DNA of 53,843 bases from CAZVFX01 sp964626565. Lineage in GTDB: Bacteria > Myxococcota_A > UBA9042 > CAIXZC01. The stretch's first letter is position 1, and each line of letters opens with the position of its first letter. The notes beneath the pieces are model-generated. The model was not told the DNA's origin. It made no database searches and was given only the letters and a program-made list of their open reading frames with translations. Positions 27,201 to 35,125 of the stretch are shown here, piece by piece. The translations under genes were made by a program, and so were the position numbers. The stretch covers positions 1 to 53,843 of the forward strand of contig CAZVFX010000040.1 in assembly GCA_964626565.1 (NCBI GenBank), read 5' to 3'.

Positions 27201-27736
27201 CCCGCACCATCGTCACATGCACCACCGCAGTAGCTTTCACCCCCCCCGTACGCTACGCAGGCATCCTCGGTGCCGACCGTACCTGCACAGTCACTGGCTT
27301 CTGCGCACGGCCGGCAGAGGTTGGCGAAATTGGAGACGCAGATGTACACCACGTCGGGGTCTGTCCCCGCCACTTGCTTGCAGGTCCAACCGTCCGGGCA
27401 CTCCTCCTGGCACAGTTTAGAGCAGACTCCCTCACCCATGTGCTCCACGCACCAGCCCGATTGGCACTCCTCGTTACTTGAGCAACCGTCCAGGAAACAC
27501 CCTTCGCCCGGGTCGCACTCGGGTGAGATCCCGGCGTCAGCGGTCACTTCCGGAAGGCTGAACACATCCTTCGGAGCAGCGGTCTCTTCTCCCACCTCTA
27601 CCTGCGCATAAACTTCCGTCTCCGGAGCAGAAAGATCCTTGCCTGTGTCTTTGTCGATATTGAGATTAACGTCGCCCGAGCTACCGGTGCAAGCCGCGGT
27701 TATCATCAGGGCGAAGACCAACGCTGCAATTCTCAT
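24287..27736 (-). CDS. Giant Cys-rich lipoprotein, CDDGN stalk, short Cys-rich tip
   Basis: 1149 residues from ATG 27736 (GAGGAG ribosome binding site and lipobox MITAAC-TGS; the frame opens upstream at 27823 without a signal). Linker GDVNLNIDKDTGKDLSAPE is nearly identical to that of the giant at 29615-33367, marking a recent duplication. Head motifs CDPGEGCFLDGC, ECPDGWTC, LCRPC, YCGGACD and CPWGFSC are followed by CNGEDDDCDGEVDE. The CNGTL module and a long CDDGN ladder come next, then a DUF4215-like VEAGESCDDGNDNNNDGC. The tip of about 100 residues starts QSCSQVAIAHCQAKGW and is Cys/His/Tyr-rich, unlike any other tip here. Function unknown; surface fibre inferred. Confidence 0.88.
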   Translation of the reverse strand: MRIAALVFALMITAACTGSSGDVNLNIDKDTGKDLSAPETEVYAQVEVGEETAAPKDVFSLPEVTADAGISPECDPGEGCFLDGCSSNEECQSGWCVEHMGEGVCSKLCQEECPDGWTCKQVAGTDPDVVYICVSNFANLCRPCAEASDCAGTVGTEDACVAYGGGESYCGGACDDGAGGGEKCPWGFSCTDVITVDGVELKQCVNDAGGCPCTDTSIALGLWTPCENINEAGICQGMRVCAETGLSECDAAVPATESCNGEDDDCDGEVDEPALIEGEYENICDDGNDCTEDSCKGEEGCEHIAKSEGECIDGDSCTVGDHCDAGECVGLPIACDDDNPCTDDVCDGLGGCTVEYNSLECDDGDPCTVGDSCKEGECAGFKVECDCMTDEDCEGLEDGDVCNGTLYCDQSELPYSCAILPDSVVLCADPDEGPNAICLAPACDPETGECSFIPDHEGFACDDGNQCTVGDQCIAGACESGVASVCNDGNPCTSDSCSPDSGCVYENNLNVCDDGDVCTTGDVCLDGQCAGTDSLECDDGNECTDDACDPGVGCVHSPNSGWCSDNNACTAGDHCEEGKCVFAEGVQCDDENPCTEDSCLPAVGCQHVIVAGPCDDGDACTDGDQCINGECVGGGAVDCDDGNPCTDDQCGPLGQCIHTANAVVCDDGNECTTGDHCEDTACIYDEILLCDDANLCTDDECDPLEGCIFYTNTLPCDDGSVCTTNDQCKLGECVSGGELACDDNNLCTDDSCAPAVGCQFQPNTLPCDDGSECTTIDACADGACVGTDPVTCDDGNICTTDSCDPDEGCIFSTNTLPCNDGDTCTTDDVCSDGVCGGTGLLNCTDGNPCTDDSCDPDSGCVFAANAIPCDDGNACTQTDACAGGACMGTDLLNCDDENLCTTDLCDLTEGCVHVDNSFACDDGDPCTVGDGCAAGICAPGEPMVCDDENGCTDDSCVPLQGCLFEHNTAGCDDGNACTDNDVCGGGQCDGDVITCDDNDKCTTNTCNPDVGCAYAPITPCCGNGVVEAGESCDDGNDNNNDGCKNDCSSPPQSCSQVAIAHCQAKGWHHVGGYTGNIVCTKNGQGTGSNCDSCDKYHIYVWVNGSKELHCPQYNYSTVAGNYYSAHTPCSCGDNLDLCGSWNMQGCIQD

Positions 27737-27779
27737 CTGTTCTCCTCTGGCACAGTCGTCGAAAGAGCGCGCAGCGTAC

Positions 27780-27808
27780 ATTATGACAGAACGGGCATTC
27801 CCGGGCAA
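27780..27808 (-). promoter_or_regulatory. Extended -10 promoter shared by two paralogous giant genes (copy 1)
   Basis: Reading leftwards: TTGCCC (27808-27803), 17 bp, then TGTCATAAT (-10 hexamer 27785-27780). The paralogue at 33413-33441 has TTGCTC, 17 bp and the same TGTCATAATG. Predicted leader about 37 nt. Confidence 0.6.
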
Positions 27809-27897
27809 CTGCAACCCTACCATTCCAACACTGAGTTGTGCTATGCTCTGCCGTCACGAGAAACCGCCATTGGCGGCGTAGGAAAAAGGGAGGACAC

Positions 27898-28314
27898 ATG
27901 AGTAGTTCCGAGAGTCTCAAGGTGGCGACCGGCGGAAGAGGGACGGTGGATATCACCTCTGAAATAGAAGGTGCTGTCTCCGGCAGCGGTGTCGTCGAAG
28001 GCCTTGCCAACATATTCGTTCATCACACCAGCGCCTCGCTCATCTTGTGCGAGAACGCCGACCCATCGGTGCGCACCGATCTTGAGACCTGGTTTGCCGA
28101 CGCAGTGCGAGATGGCGACTCGCGATTTGTGCACCGATTCGAAGGCCCCGACGACATGTCCGCCCACATCAGGGCGACTCTGACGCAGTCTTCCATTTCG
28201 GTCCCGGTGACCGGCGGCCGCCTGAACCTCGGCACCTGGCAGGGGATCTACTTGTGGGAGCATCGCACCAGCCCTCATCACCGCCGTATCACGGTGACCG
28301 TGATCGGCAAATAG
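27898..28314 (+). CDS. yjbQ: YjbQ/UPF0047 family protein
   Basis: 138 residues from ATG 27898, preceded by GGGAGGA; this start gives the usual family length. Family features: FVHHTSASLILCENADPSV, DDMSAHIRATL, GRLNLGTWQGIYLWEHR and RRITVTVIGK at the end. Conserved His residues (HHTS, SAHI, WEHR) form the likely active site. Members have been linked to weak thiamine-phosphate synthase activity, but the physiological role is unsettled. Cytoplasmic. A possible extended -10 (TGCTATGCT, hexamer 27842-27847) lies upstream. It heads a three-gene rightward group with 28343 and 28930. Confidence 0.9.
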   Translation: MSSSESLKVATGGRGTVDITSEIEGAVSGSGVVEGLANIFVHHTSASLILCENADPSVRTDLETWFADAVRDGDSRFVHRFEGPDDMSAHIRATLTQSSISVPVTGGRLNLGTWQGIYLWEHRTSPHHRRITVTVIGK

Positions 28315-28342
28315 CCGGGCGCGAATGCCGGAGGAAAACGAC

Positions 28343-28870
28343 ATGGTCAGTGCCGGGACGATGAGACTGTTGGTTGTGGGCGGAACCACGCTTTCGGGCG
28401 TGCTCTGGCTTTGGCTCGTCGGGCCTATTCCGGTGGTTCGGGTGACCACTGTCACAGATGAACTTGTCCCGTTCTGGTACTCGTTGTCAGCGTTTCCCGT
28501 GCTCGGTTTCCTGCTGGCTGATGTCACGGTGTTCGCGCTGCTGGAAAAGAAGCGGGCGCTTGCAGGCGAAGCGTTGGCCATGGCTTTGCTGATCACCGCC
28601 ATCTCTCAGGCCAGGCTCTCGTTGCATCTGCCCTTGTCGGGCCATGCGTTGCTTTTCGGTTATGTGCTGGTGCGGCGGGTCCTGGTGCCTTTCCCCGGTC
28701 GCGTCTTTCGCAACGTGGAGTTGGCGGTTACCGGTGTATTCCTTGCCGCGGTTGTCTACATCAAGGTGGGCTGGTGGTCCGACGCGACAACTCTGGTGGT
28801 CGGTGCAGCTCTGGGCGTTGCGTTGGCCTGCCTGTCCCTGGCGGTCTGGCGTTTGCGGCGGCAAAGTTGA
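28343..28870 (+). CDS. Small integral membrane protein of unknown function
   Basis: 175 residues. ATG 28343 is chosen over 28325 because GGAGG lies 8 nt upstream. About five hydrophobic segments can be seen: LLVVGGTTLSGVLWLWLVG, a second around YSLSAFPVLGFLLADVTVF, ALAMALLITAI, VELAVTGVFLAAVVYI and TTLVVGAALGVALACLSLAVW, with positive loops (RRVLVPFPGRVFR, WRLRRQS) that suggest a cytoplasmic C-terminus. Family not recognised. It begins 28 bp after yjbQ, so cotranscription is likely. Confidence 0.75.
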   Translation: MVSAGTMRLLVVGGTTLSGVLWLWLVGPIPVVRVTTVTDELVPFWYSLSAFPVLGFLLADVTVFALLEKKRALAGEALAMALLITAISQARLSLHLPLSGHALLFGYVLVRRVLVPFPGRVFRNVELAVTGVFLAAVVYIKVGWWSDATTLVVGAALGVALACLSLAVWRLRRQS

Positions 28871-28929
28871 CGCCGGGTGTTTCGACGGGGTAGGGTTGAA
28901 TTCGTAGCAAAGCTATCGGGAGGAAGAGC

Positions 28930-29595
28930 ATGTCACGCACAAGTTTTACGTTCACCGTTGCTGTATCCATGGTTGTGGTCCTGTCCTTTGCTGCTTCGGC
29001 AAAGGACAAGAACCCCTTCGCCAAAGAAAACATGACCAAGCTGAGCATGGAAATTGTGGTGGCTGCCGAGGTGCGGGGAGAAGATGGCAAGTGGACGCAA
29101 GAGGAGCGTCTGCCGCCCCTGGCTCGTGCGGGAGACAGGCTGTGGGTGCAGGTGGATGTGGCATCGGACGCCCACGTCTACGTCGTCGGTTCCAATCAGC
29201 GAGAGTACGACTTTATGAAGTTGGGGGCGTCACCCGCCGGCCCGGCAGGTGGTGAAGGAAGCCGGCAACTTCTCGAGAAAGGGCTGGTGTTGTCGGAGGC
29301 TCAAGGCAAGATCTCCACCGTGTTCGTGGTCGCCTCGGTCAACCCGGTAGAATGGCTGGAAAAGCTCGAAAGCGAGTCGTGTCCGGACCTCAGGGAGAAA
29401 TACCCGCCGAAGCCCCTGGTAAGCGCGTGCCACCACCTTGCAGACCTCTACTTCAATGTGCCGGGGCGAGTCCGGGGCCCCTACAAACCCCACCCCCGCC
29501 AGATCACCGTTGACGGCGGAAAGCTCACCGGCGATTCGGCCGTGAATGTTGGTGTGGGCTTCGTCGCTGCCGAAGTGCAGGTACGGAAGAAATAG
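28930..29595 (+). CDS. Secreted protein of unknown function (possibly DUF4384-like)
   Basis: 221 residues, GGGAGGAAG ribosome binding site. Signal peptide VAVSMVVVLSFAASA-KDK. The mature part has LPPLARAGDRLWVQVD followed by ASDAHVYVVGSN, which resembles the start of DUF4384-type domains found in exported regulatory or secretion-linked proteins; that assignment is tentative. Two Cys (CPDLREKYP, SACHHLADLY) could form one disulphide. C-terminal GVGFVAAEVQVRKK. It lies 59 bp after the membrane protein gene on the same strand and ends 19 bp from the convergent giant gene. Confidence 0.72.
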   Translation: MSRTSFTFTVAVSMVVVLSFAASAKDKNPFAKENMTKLSMEIVVAAEVRGEDGKWTQEERLPPLARAGDRLWVQVDVASDAHVYVVGSNQREYDFMKLGASPAGPAGGEGSRQLLEKGLVLSEAQGKISTVFVVASVNPVEWLEKLESESCPDLREKYPPKPLVSACHHLADLYFNVPGRVRGPYKPHPRQITVDGGKLTGDSAVNVGVGFVAAEVQVRKK

Positions 29596-29614
29596 GTCGA
29601 CGAATTCGTTGCGT

Positions 29615-32600
29615 CTACAGGCTGTGCCACGGTGAGGGCGGACTGTAGCTTTGGGAGTCGTCACCCTGGCTGCCGTTGGAAGGCCAGTAGAGGCTTCCAC
29701 CCTTACGATTACCCCAGCCGTCGTGGGTTGCGTACCTGCCCACCGACCAGTCGAAGTAGGTTCCGGAAATGGCGCCTCCACCGCTGACGGTGTAGGTGCC
29801 CAACTTGGTCCCGTCTTCTTTGTAGACGTCGAAGCCCTTGTTGCTCGAGTTGTCTCCGTCCACCGTGAAGTAGTAGTACATGCCGTCCCAGGCAAAGGTC
29901 CCCTGGTAGCAACCGCCGGTGCATGGGTCCGTGGGTGGGGGGCTGAGGTTCGTGGTGTGGGAGTACGACAGCACCGGGCTGTCGGTGGAGGTGTCGTAGT
30001 GGCGGATGGTGGTGCCCGTGTAGCACATGAACTGGTCGGGAGATGCGGACATGAGGTTGCAGGTGCCGTTGAAGTTGTCCGACCACTGGGCCTTCTGGAA
30101 GGTGGACAGTTCTCCCGTATCAAAATCGGCCATGCCGATCCAGATACCGCTGGCGACCTGGGCGTTGTACTGATTCTCGGTATGGATCACGACGCCGGTT
30201 TGAGGCATGTGAACCATGCGGTCGTAGTCACCGGAGCTCTTGTTGGGATTGGTGGTGTACTGGTTCGTTCCCGCCGGGTAGGACCAGTAGCCGCTGCCGT
30301 AGGCATGACCCACGATAATGAGGTCGGACGGCCCGTGCCAGAATCCGTTGACCAGGTTGTTGGGGTAAAAATAAGTCACTGCAATATCGTTGAACACTGT
30401 TGACGGCGTGGGTACACCGTCGAGTTTGTAGTGCTGGCCGCCGCAGTCGCCGATCTCCACGTGCTGACAATCGAGGTTAGGATCGCAAGAGTCGCTGGTG
30501 CAGTCCTTGCCGTCGCTGCACAGGGCGTCGTCCGGCACGTGGACCATGACGTCGTTGTCTTCATCACACGAATCAACGGTGCATGAGATCTGGTCATCAG
30601 CGGAAGGAGGTTCACCGTCCTGGCAGCCGTCGGTCAGGTGACACGTTTCGGCCCCGTTGCAGAAGAGCTGGTCGTCGCATGCCGGGTCGCTGGGGGTGTG
30701 GACGATAATGTCGTTGTTTTCGTCGCAGCCGTCGAGGGTGCATGGAACCCCGTCGCTCAAGTCGAGGGGGTCGCCCGGCACGCAGCCGACCTGGAGGTCG
30801 CAGACCTCAACTCCGTTACAGTAGAGGTCATCAGCGCAATCCAGCGGTGCGCCGGGAGTGCAGGCTCCCTGGAAGCAGCTGTCCAGGTCGGTGCACGGAA
30901 TTCCGTCGTCGCATGGGGCGAAGTTGTTGGTGTAGCTGCACCCCTCACCCGGCGTGCACGTATCATCGGTGCACGGGTTGTTGTCGTCACAAGCTAATGC
31001 CGGGCCGCTCTTGCACCAGCCATCGCTGCAGGCATCGCCCTCGGTGCAGTCGTTGCCGTCGTCGCAAGGGGCAACATTAGGAACAAACTCGCAGCCGGTG
31101 AGCGGATTGCACACGTCGTCAGTGCAACTGTTGTTGTCTTCGCACACGAGCTGTCCGGCAGAAATGCAGTCGCCCAGGTGGCATTTGTCTCCGGTGCTGC
31201 ACACGTCCCCGTCGTCGCAGGGCGCCGAATTCAGGCTGTAGGTGCAGCCGTTGGAAGGATGACAACTATCGGTGGTGCACACGTTGCCATCGTCGCAGTC
31301 GTCCATGTCGCCGGGGATGCACTCCCCGTCGACGCACTGGTCACCGGTAGTGCAACTGTTTCCGTCATCGCAGACACCTTCCGCGGGTGGATGGGCGCAC
31401 GCGCCGGTTACCGGGTTGCACTGGTCCTCGGTGCACGGGTTGCCGTCGTCGCAAAGGGGGACCGCACCGGCCTGACACCCCTCAGCAGGGTCGCACCATT
31501 CCAATCCGTTGCACGGGTCGCCGTCGTTGCAGGACAGCGGCTGGCCCGGCAGGCACCCGAGTTGAGGGTCGCAACTTTCCTCGCCGTCGCACGCGTTGCC
31601 GTCGTCGCAAATGGGGGCCGCTCCCGACAGGCAACCGAGAAGCGGGTCGCACCACTCGACTCCGTTGCACAGGTCGCCGTCGCCGCAGGCCAGGGGCTCG
31701 CCGAGGGTGCAGCCCATCTCGGGGTCGCACCCTTCCTCGCCGTTGCACGTATTGCCGTCGTCGCAGTTCACGCTGTCGCCGGAAACGCAGAAGCCTCCCG
31801 AACACTGGTCATCGGAAGTACATACGTTGCCGTCCTCGCAAGCCGCCGCATTGGGTGTGTAGGTGCATCCGGACTGGGGCGTGCAGGAGTCGTCCGTGCA
31901 CAAGTTGCCGTCGTTGCAGGTAAGCGGGACGCCGGCAGTGCAGACACCCGCCTCGCACTTGTCTCCCACCGTGCAGGCGTCACCGTCGTTGCACGCAGAG
32001 CCCTCGTGCTCGGGAGCGAGTCCGCACTCCCCCGTCGCCGGGTCACAGGTGGCCTGTTGACAGATGGCGCCGGCGCCTTCCGGAGAAGGGCACTCAACAA
32101 TGGAGTCCGGGTCCACCAGGCACTGGTAGGGCCAGGCATCGGTATCGCACAAGAGAGTCCCGTTGCATGCATCCCCGTCCTCCAGTCCGTCACAATCCTC
32201 GTCCGTCATACAATCACAGGGGATCGGGAACCCCTGGCACTCCTCGTCTTTGCACTGGTCCGCCACTGTGCAGGGATCATTGTCATCACAGTCTTTGGCG
32301 TTGGGCGTGAACGAACAGCCGCCCAGACCGTCGCAGGCGTCGTCGGTGCAGTCGTTGCCGTCGTCGCACACCGCGGGCGAGCCTATGCACTCTCCCTCTT
32401 CGCAATGGTCTCCCACTGTGCAGGAATCGCCGTCTTTGCACTCCCCTTCGGAAAGGGAAACGTACTGACAGCCTTCTTCGCCGGCACAGGAATCCTCGGT
32501 GCACTCGTTACCGTCATCGCAAGCCGAAACGTAGACTCCGTCCTCCAGCGTGGGCTCGTCCACTTCGCCATCGCAATCATCGTCCAGCCCGTTGCAGGTT

Positions 32601-33367
32601 TCGGCTGCGGGGACCGTTGCATCGCATTCAGACAGGCCACTCTCCAGGCACACTCGTTTGCCCAGGCACGCACCCGTATCGTTGACCACTTCGCACGGGG
32701 TCCACAACCCCAGCGCTACCGAGGCGTCGGTGCAGGGGCACACGCCGGCGTCGTTGACGCATTTTTTGAGATCAACACCGTCCACAGTAATGACGTCGAT
32801 GCAAGAGAAACCCCACGGGCATTGTTCACCTCCCTCCGCGGCCTCGTCACAGGCACTGCCACAGAAGTTTCCACCCTCCCCGTAGTCGATGCAGGCATCC
32901 TCGGTCCCGGTAGGTCCGGTACAGTCACCGCTGTCGGCGCAGGGGCGGCACAGGTTGGCGTGGTCTGAGACGCAAACGTAGGTCAGGTCAGGTCCTGCCC
33001 CGGTGACTTGTTTACAGCTCCAACCGGAAGGGCATTCGACCTGGCAGGCGATGGAGCAGACTCCCTCGCCCATGTGCTGAACGCACCAGCCCGATTCGCA
33101 ATCGTCATTGTTGTCGCATTTGTCCAGGAAACATCCCTCTCCCGGGTCGCACTGGGGCGTGATGCCCACCTCCGCACTCACTTCCGGAGGGCTGGAGACT
33201 TCCTCGGAGGGTGCGGTCTCTTCTTCTATCTCTGCCGGCGCTATCACTTCCAACTCCGGTGCCGAGAGGTCCTGGCCGGTATCTTTGTCGATATTGAGGT
33301 TGACGTCACCGGAGTTCCCGGAGCAGGCGGCCATGGACAGCATTATGAACAGTGCGGCGATTCTCAT
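29615..33367 (-). CDS. Giant Cys-rich lipoprotein, CDDGN stalk, long propeller-like tip
   Basis: 1250 residues from ATG 33367 (GAGGGGAG upstream; GTG 33370 is adjacent). Signal peptide FIMLSMAAC-SGN, linker GDVNLNIDKDTGQDLSAPE shared with the giant at 24287-27736. Head with CDPGEGCFLDKC, ECPSGWSC, LCRPC, FCGSACDEA, CPWGFSC and CNGLDDDCDGEVDE. The stalk includes CNGTL, then CNGxExCDP...GxPLxC units like those of the 8684 protein, then a different unit (CDENNDIIVHTPSDPAC and CDEDNDVMVHVPDDALC). No DUF4215 spacer. The tip (about 280 residues) is Trp/Tyr-rich with VNGFWHGPSDLIIVGHAYG, FAWDGMYYYFTVDGD and YATHDGWGN, suggesting a beta-propeller. Ligand unknown. Confidence 0.88.
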   Translation of the reverse strand: MRIAALFIMLSMAACSGNSGDVNLNIDKDTGQDLSAPELEVIAPAEIEEETAPSEEVSSPPEVSAEVGITPQCDPGEGCFLDKCDNNDDCESGWCVQHMGEGVCSIACQVECPSGWSCKQVTGAGPDLTYVCVSDHANLCRPCADSGDCTGPTGTEDACIDYGEGGNFCGSACDEAAEGGEQCPWGFSCIDVITVDGVDLKKCVNDAGVCPCTDASVALGLWTPCEVVNDTGACLGKRVCLESGLSECDATVPAAETCNGLDDDCDGEVDEPTLEDGVYVSACDDGNECTEDSCAGEEGCQYVSLSEGECKDGDSCTVGDHCEEGECIGSPAVCDDGNDCTDDACDGLGGCSFTPNAKDCDDNDPCTVADQCKDEECQGFPIPCDCMTDEDCDGLEDGDACNGTLLCDTDAWPYQCLVDPDSIVECPSPEGAGAICQQATCDPATGECGLAPEHEGSACNDGDACTVGDKCEAGVCTAGVPLTCNDGNLCTDDSCTPQSGCTYTPNAAACEDGNVCTSDDQCSGGFCVSGDSVNCDDGNTCNGEEGCDPEMGCTLGEPLACGDGDLCNGVEWCDPLLGCLSGAAPICDDGNACDGEESCDPQLGCLPGQPLSCNDGDPCNGLEWCDPAEGCQAGAVPLCDDGNPCTEDQCNPVTGACAHPPAEGVCDDGNSCTTGDQCVDGECIPGDMDDCDDGNVCTTDSCHPSNGCTYSLNSAPCDDGDVCSTGDKCHLGDCISAGQLVCEDNNSCTDDVCNPLTGCEFVPNVAPCDDGNDCTEGDACSDGWCKSGPALACDDNNPCTDDTCTPGEGCSYTNNFAPCDDGIPCTDLDSCFQGACTPGAPLDCADDLYCNGVEVCDLQVGCVPGDPLDLSDGVPCTLDGCDENNDIIVHTPSDPACDDQLFCNGAETCHLTDGCQDGEPPSADDQISCTVDSCDEDNDVMVHVPDDALCSDGKDCTSDSCDPNLDCQHVEIGDCGGQHYKLDGVPTPSTVFNDIAVTYFYPNNLVNGFWHGPSDLIIVGHAYGSGYWSYPAGTNQYTTNPNKSSGDYDRMVHMPQTGVVIHTENQYNAQVASGIWIGMADFDTGELSTFQKAQWSDNFNGTCNLMSASPDQFMCYTGTTIRHYDTSTDSPVLSYSHTTNLSPPPTDPCTGGCYQGTFAWDGMYYYFTVDGDNSSNKGFDVYKEDGTKLGTYTVSGGGAISGTYFDWSVGRYATHDGWGNRKGGSLYWPSNGSQGDDSQSYSPPSPWHSL

Positions 33368-33412
33368 CACAACTCCCCTCGCGCCTGCGGAGGCGCAGCT
33401 TCAAGTGGAGTC

Positions 33413-33441
33413 ATTATGACAAAAGCGGGCCTACGGAGCAA
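33413..33441 (-). promoter_or_regulatory. Extended -10 promoter shared by two paralogous giant genes (copy 2)
   Basis: Reading leftwards: TTGCTC (33441-33436), 17 bp, then TGTCATAAT (-10 hexamer 33418-33413). Spacer shares the GCCCG run with copy 1 at 27780-27808. Predicted leader about 39 nt to ATG 33367. Confidence 0.6.
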
Positions 33442-33459
33442 CTTGCGTGGTCGTAGCGC

Positions 33460-33488
33460 TTGACTTCCGGGTGCATCTGCTTTCCAAT
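33460..33488 (+). promoter_or_regulatory. Possible promoter for the ceramidase-like gene
   Basis: TTGACT at 33460-33465, 17 bp, TCCAAT at 33483-33488. The -10 is only 4/6. Predicted start near 33495 would leave about 15 nt, just enough for the AGGAGGAAGAG ribosome binding site before ATG 33510. Confidence 0.4.
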
Positions 33489-33509
33489 CGGGAGGAGCAG
33501 GAGGAAGAG

Positions 33510-35045
33510 ATGAACCGTGCGCTGTTTTTCATGACGTTGTTGACGATAGCTGGTTGCGGCGGGGGCGGTTCGCCGGTTGCTCCGGATTCCGTGGAGGTGG
33601 TCGAACCGGATGTTGCCGACAAGGACGCAGTAGCCCCTCTCGATGCGGACGAGGTGGCTGAAGTTCGGCAGGGGGAGATTGAACTGGACGGTGCACCGGA
33701 GGTGGCGGACGAAGTGTCCGAGCCGCTGCCGACCCTGCCGCCGGACAAACTGTTTACGACCCGGTATGCGGCCGGTGCGGCGTCGGCCATAGCAGATCCG
33801 CCGGACGGGGCCGGGCACTATCTCGGTGGTTTTGGTTTCTGTGCAGGCAACGAGGCCGCGTGCAGGGTTTCTGAGGGCCAGCACGATAGTCTGTGGGTTG
33901 TTGCCGTGGCGTTGGCGGACCCTGAAAACGGCGAAGTTGTCATCTTCGTGGGCATCGACTCTCTGGGCCTCATCAAGCACGACATGGTTGCTGCGCAAAC
34001 TCTGGCGTCCGATATGCTGGCGGAGCAGATGGGGATTCACTTGGACCATCACCGGGTAGTGATCTCATCCTCCCACTCGCATTCAGGCATAGATTCGGTG
34101 GGGCTGTGGGGTCCTATGACGTCTGATGTGAGGGAGGAGGAGGAGTATATCCAACATCTGCTCCAGACCATCGCGAGCACCGCGGTGAAGGCGTTCGGGA
34201 ACCTGGAAGACGCCGAGTTGGACTGGGGTGTGTCAGAGGCTCCGAACCATGACGAGGACCTGGCCCCCGACGATGAAGTTGTGTGGGCGCTGCGGGGCCG
34301 GAACCTCGCGGGCGAAACGCTGTTTACACTTACCCGGTGGCCGGCTCATCCGACGAAATACGGCAGTGGCAGCAACGCCATTTCGGCTGACTGGGTGGGC
34401 CCATTCCGCAAGAAGATGGAGGCGGAGGAAGGCGGGGTGGCCGCGTACCTCAACGGGCCCATCGGATCAGTCTACACCGATTTCGCCGGGGAGTGCACCG
34501 AAACCGACGCTTTCCCAGACGGCTTTCAGGACCCGGATGTCGGCCCCGGCGGCCACGCCAACGTCGCGTGCCAGGGATACCAGGTGGCTGACGCCGCGCT
34601 GGCCGCTCTGGATGCGGCCCAGCCGTTGGCGGAAACCGGGATCGTACATCGCTACGCCGACTTTGATTTTCATCCTTCCAACTTCCTCTTCGCAGGCATT
34701 CTGGAGTTGAGCGCAGTGCCCTGGGAGCCGGTTGACCCCAAGGATCCCGACTCCACGGTTACGTCCAGACTCTCCTGGACCACTGTCGGAGATTTGCAGT
34801 ATCTCACCACACCGGGAGAGTCGTTCCCCTCTGTGGGTTACGCCGCGGCTGACATTCTGAGCCAGGCAGGGTACACCAACACAATCGTTCTTGGGTTGGC
34901 CCAGGATTGGATGGGCTATCTCCTGATGGAAGAGCAGTGGCCTCAGGAGAACCTTGGGTACTATCGCTCACTTTCGCCGGGCCCTGAGGTCGCCCCCGCG
35001 TACCTCAAGCGTCTCTCCGAACTGGTTTCCACAACCCAGCCTTGA
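33510..35045 (+). CDS. Lipoprotein with neutral/alkaline ceramidase-like domain
   Basis: 511 residues from ATG 33510 (AGGAGGAAGAG upstream). Signal FFMTLLTIAGC-GGG, then an acidic linker to about residue 75. The catalytic part has the layout of neutral ceramidase and its relatives: an early AGAASAIADPPDG, IFVGIDSLGL, and VISSSHSHSGID at about residue 190, corresponding to the family THTHSGPG metal-binding motif, then SADWVGPFRKKMEAE and AAYLNGPIGSVYTD. Known ceramidases hydrolyse the amide of ceramide using zinc. In bacteria many relatives have unknown substrates, so a lipid amidase is only inferred. Exported and membrane-anchored. A near-perfect -35 of the next gene overlaps its stop codon. 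Confidence 0.82.
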   Translation: MNRALFFMTLLTIAGCGGGGSPVAPDSVEVVEPDVADKDAVAPLDADEVAEVRQGEIELDGAPEVADEVSEPLPTLPPDKLFTTRYAAGAASAIADPPDGAGHYLGGFGFCAGNEAACRVSEGQHDSLWVVAVALADPENGEVVIFVGIDSLGLIKHDMVAAQTLASDMLAEQMGIHLDHHRVVISSSHSHSGIDSVGLWGPMTSDVREEEEYIQHLLQTIASTAVKAFGNLEDAELDWGVSEAPNHDEDLAPDDEVVWALRGRNLAGETLFTLTRWPAHPTKYGSGSNAISADWVGPFRKKMEAEEGGVAAYLNGPIGSVYTDFAGECTETDAFPDGFQDPDVGPGGHANVACQGYQVADAALAALDAAQPLAETGIVHRYADFDFHPSNFLFAGILELSAVPWEPVDPKDPDSTVTSRLSWTTVGDLQYLTTPGESFPSVGYAAADILSQAGYTNTIVLGLAQDWMGYLLMEEQWPQENLGYYRSLSPGPEVAPAYLKRLSELVSTTQP

Positions 35046-35072
35046 CAGCACACGTGGCCGCTGTTGTATCAT
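35042..35072 (+). promoter_or_regulatory. Promoter for the Na/Pi cotransporter gene
   Basis: Consensus TTGACA at 35042-35047, overlapping the preceding TGA stop. -10 is either TGTATC (17-bp spacing, 35065-35070) or TATCAT (19-bp spacing, 35067-35072). Confidence 0.5.
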
Positions 35073-35125
35073 CCGGCTGTCGCCATAGGATGCTGTAGCG
35101 CTGCTTTGTGCGGAGGGACTGGTTC

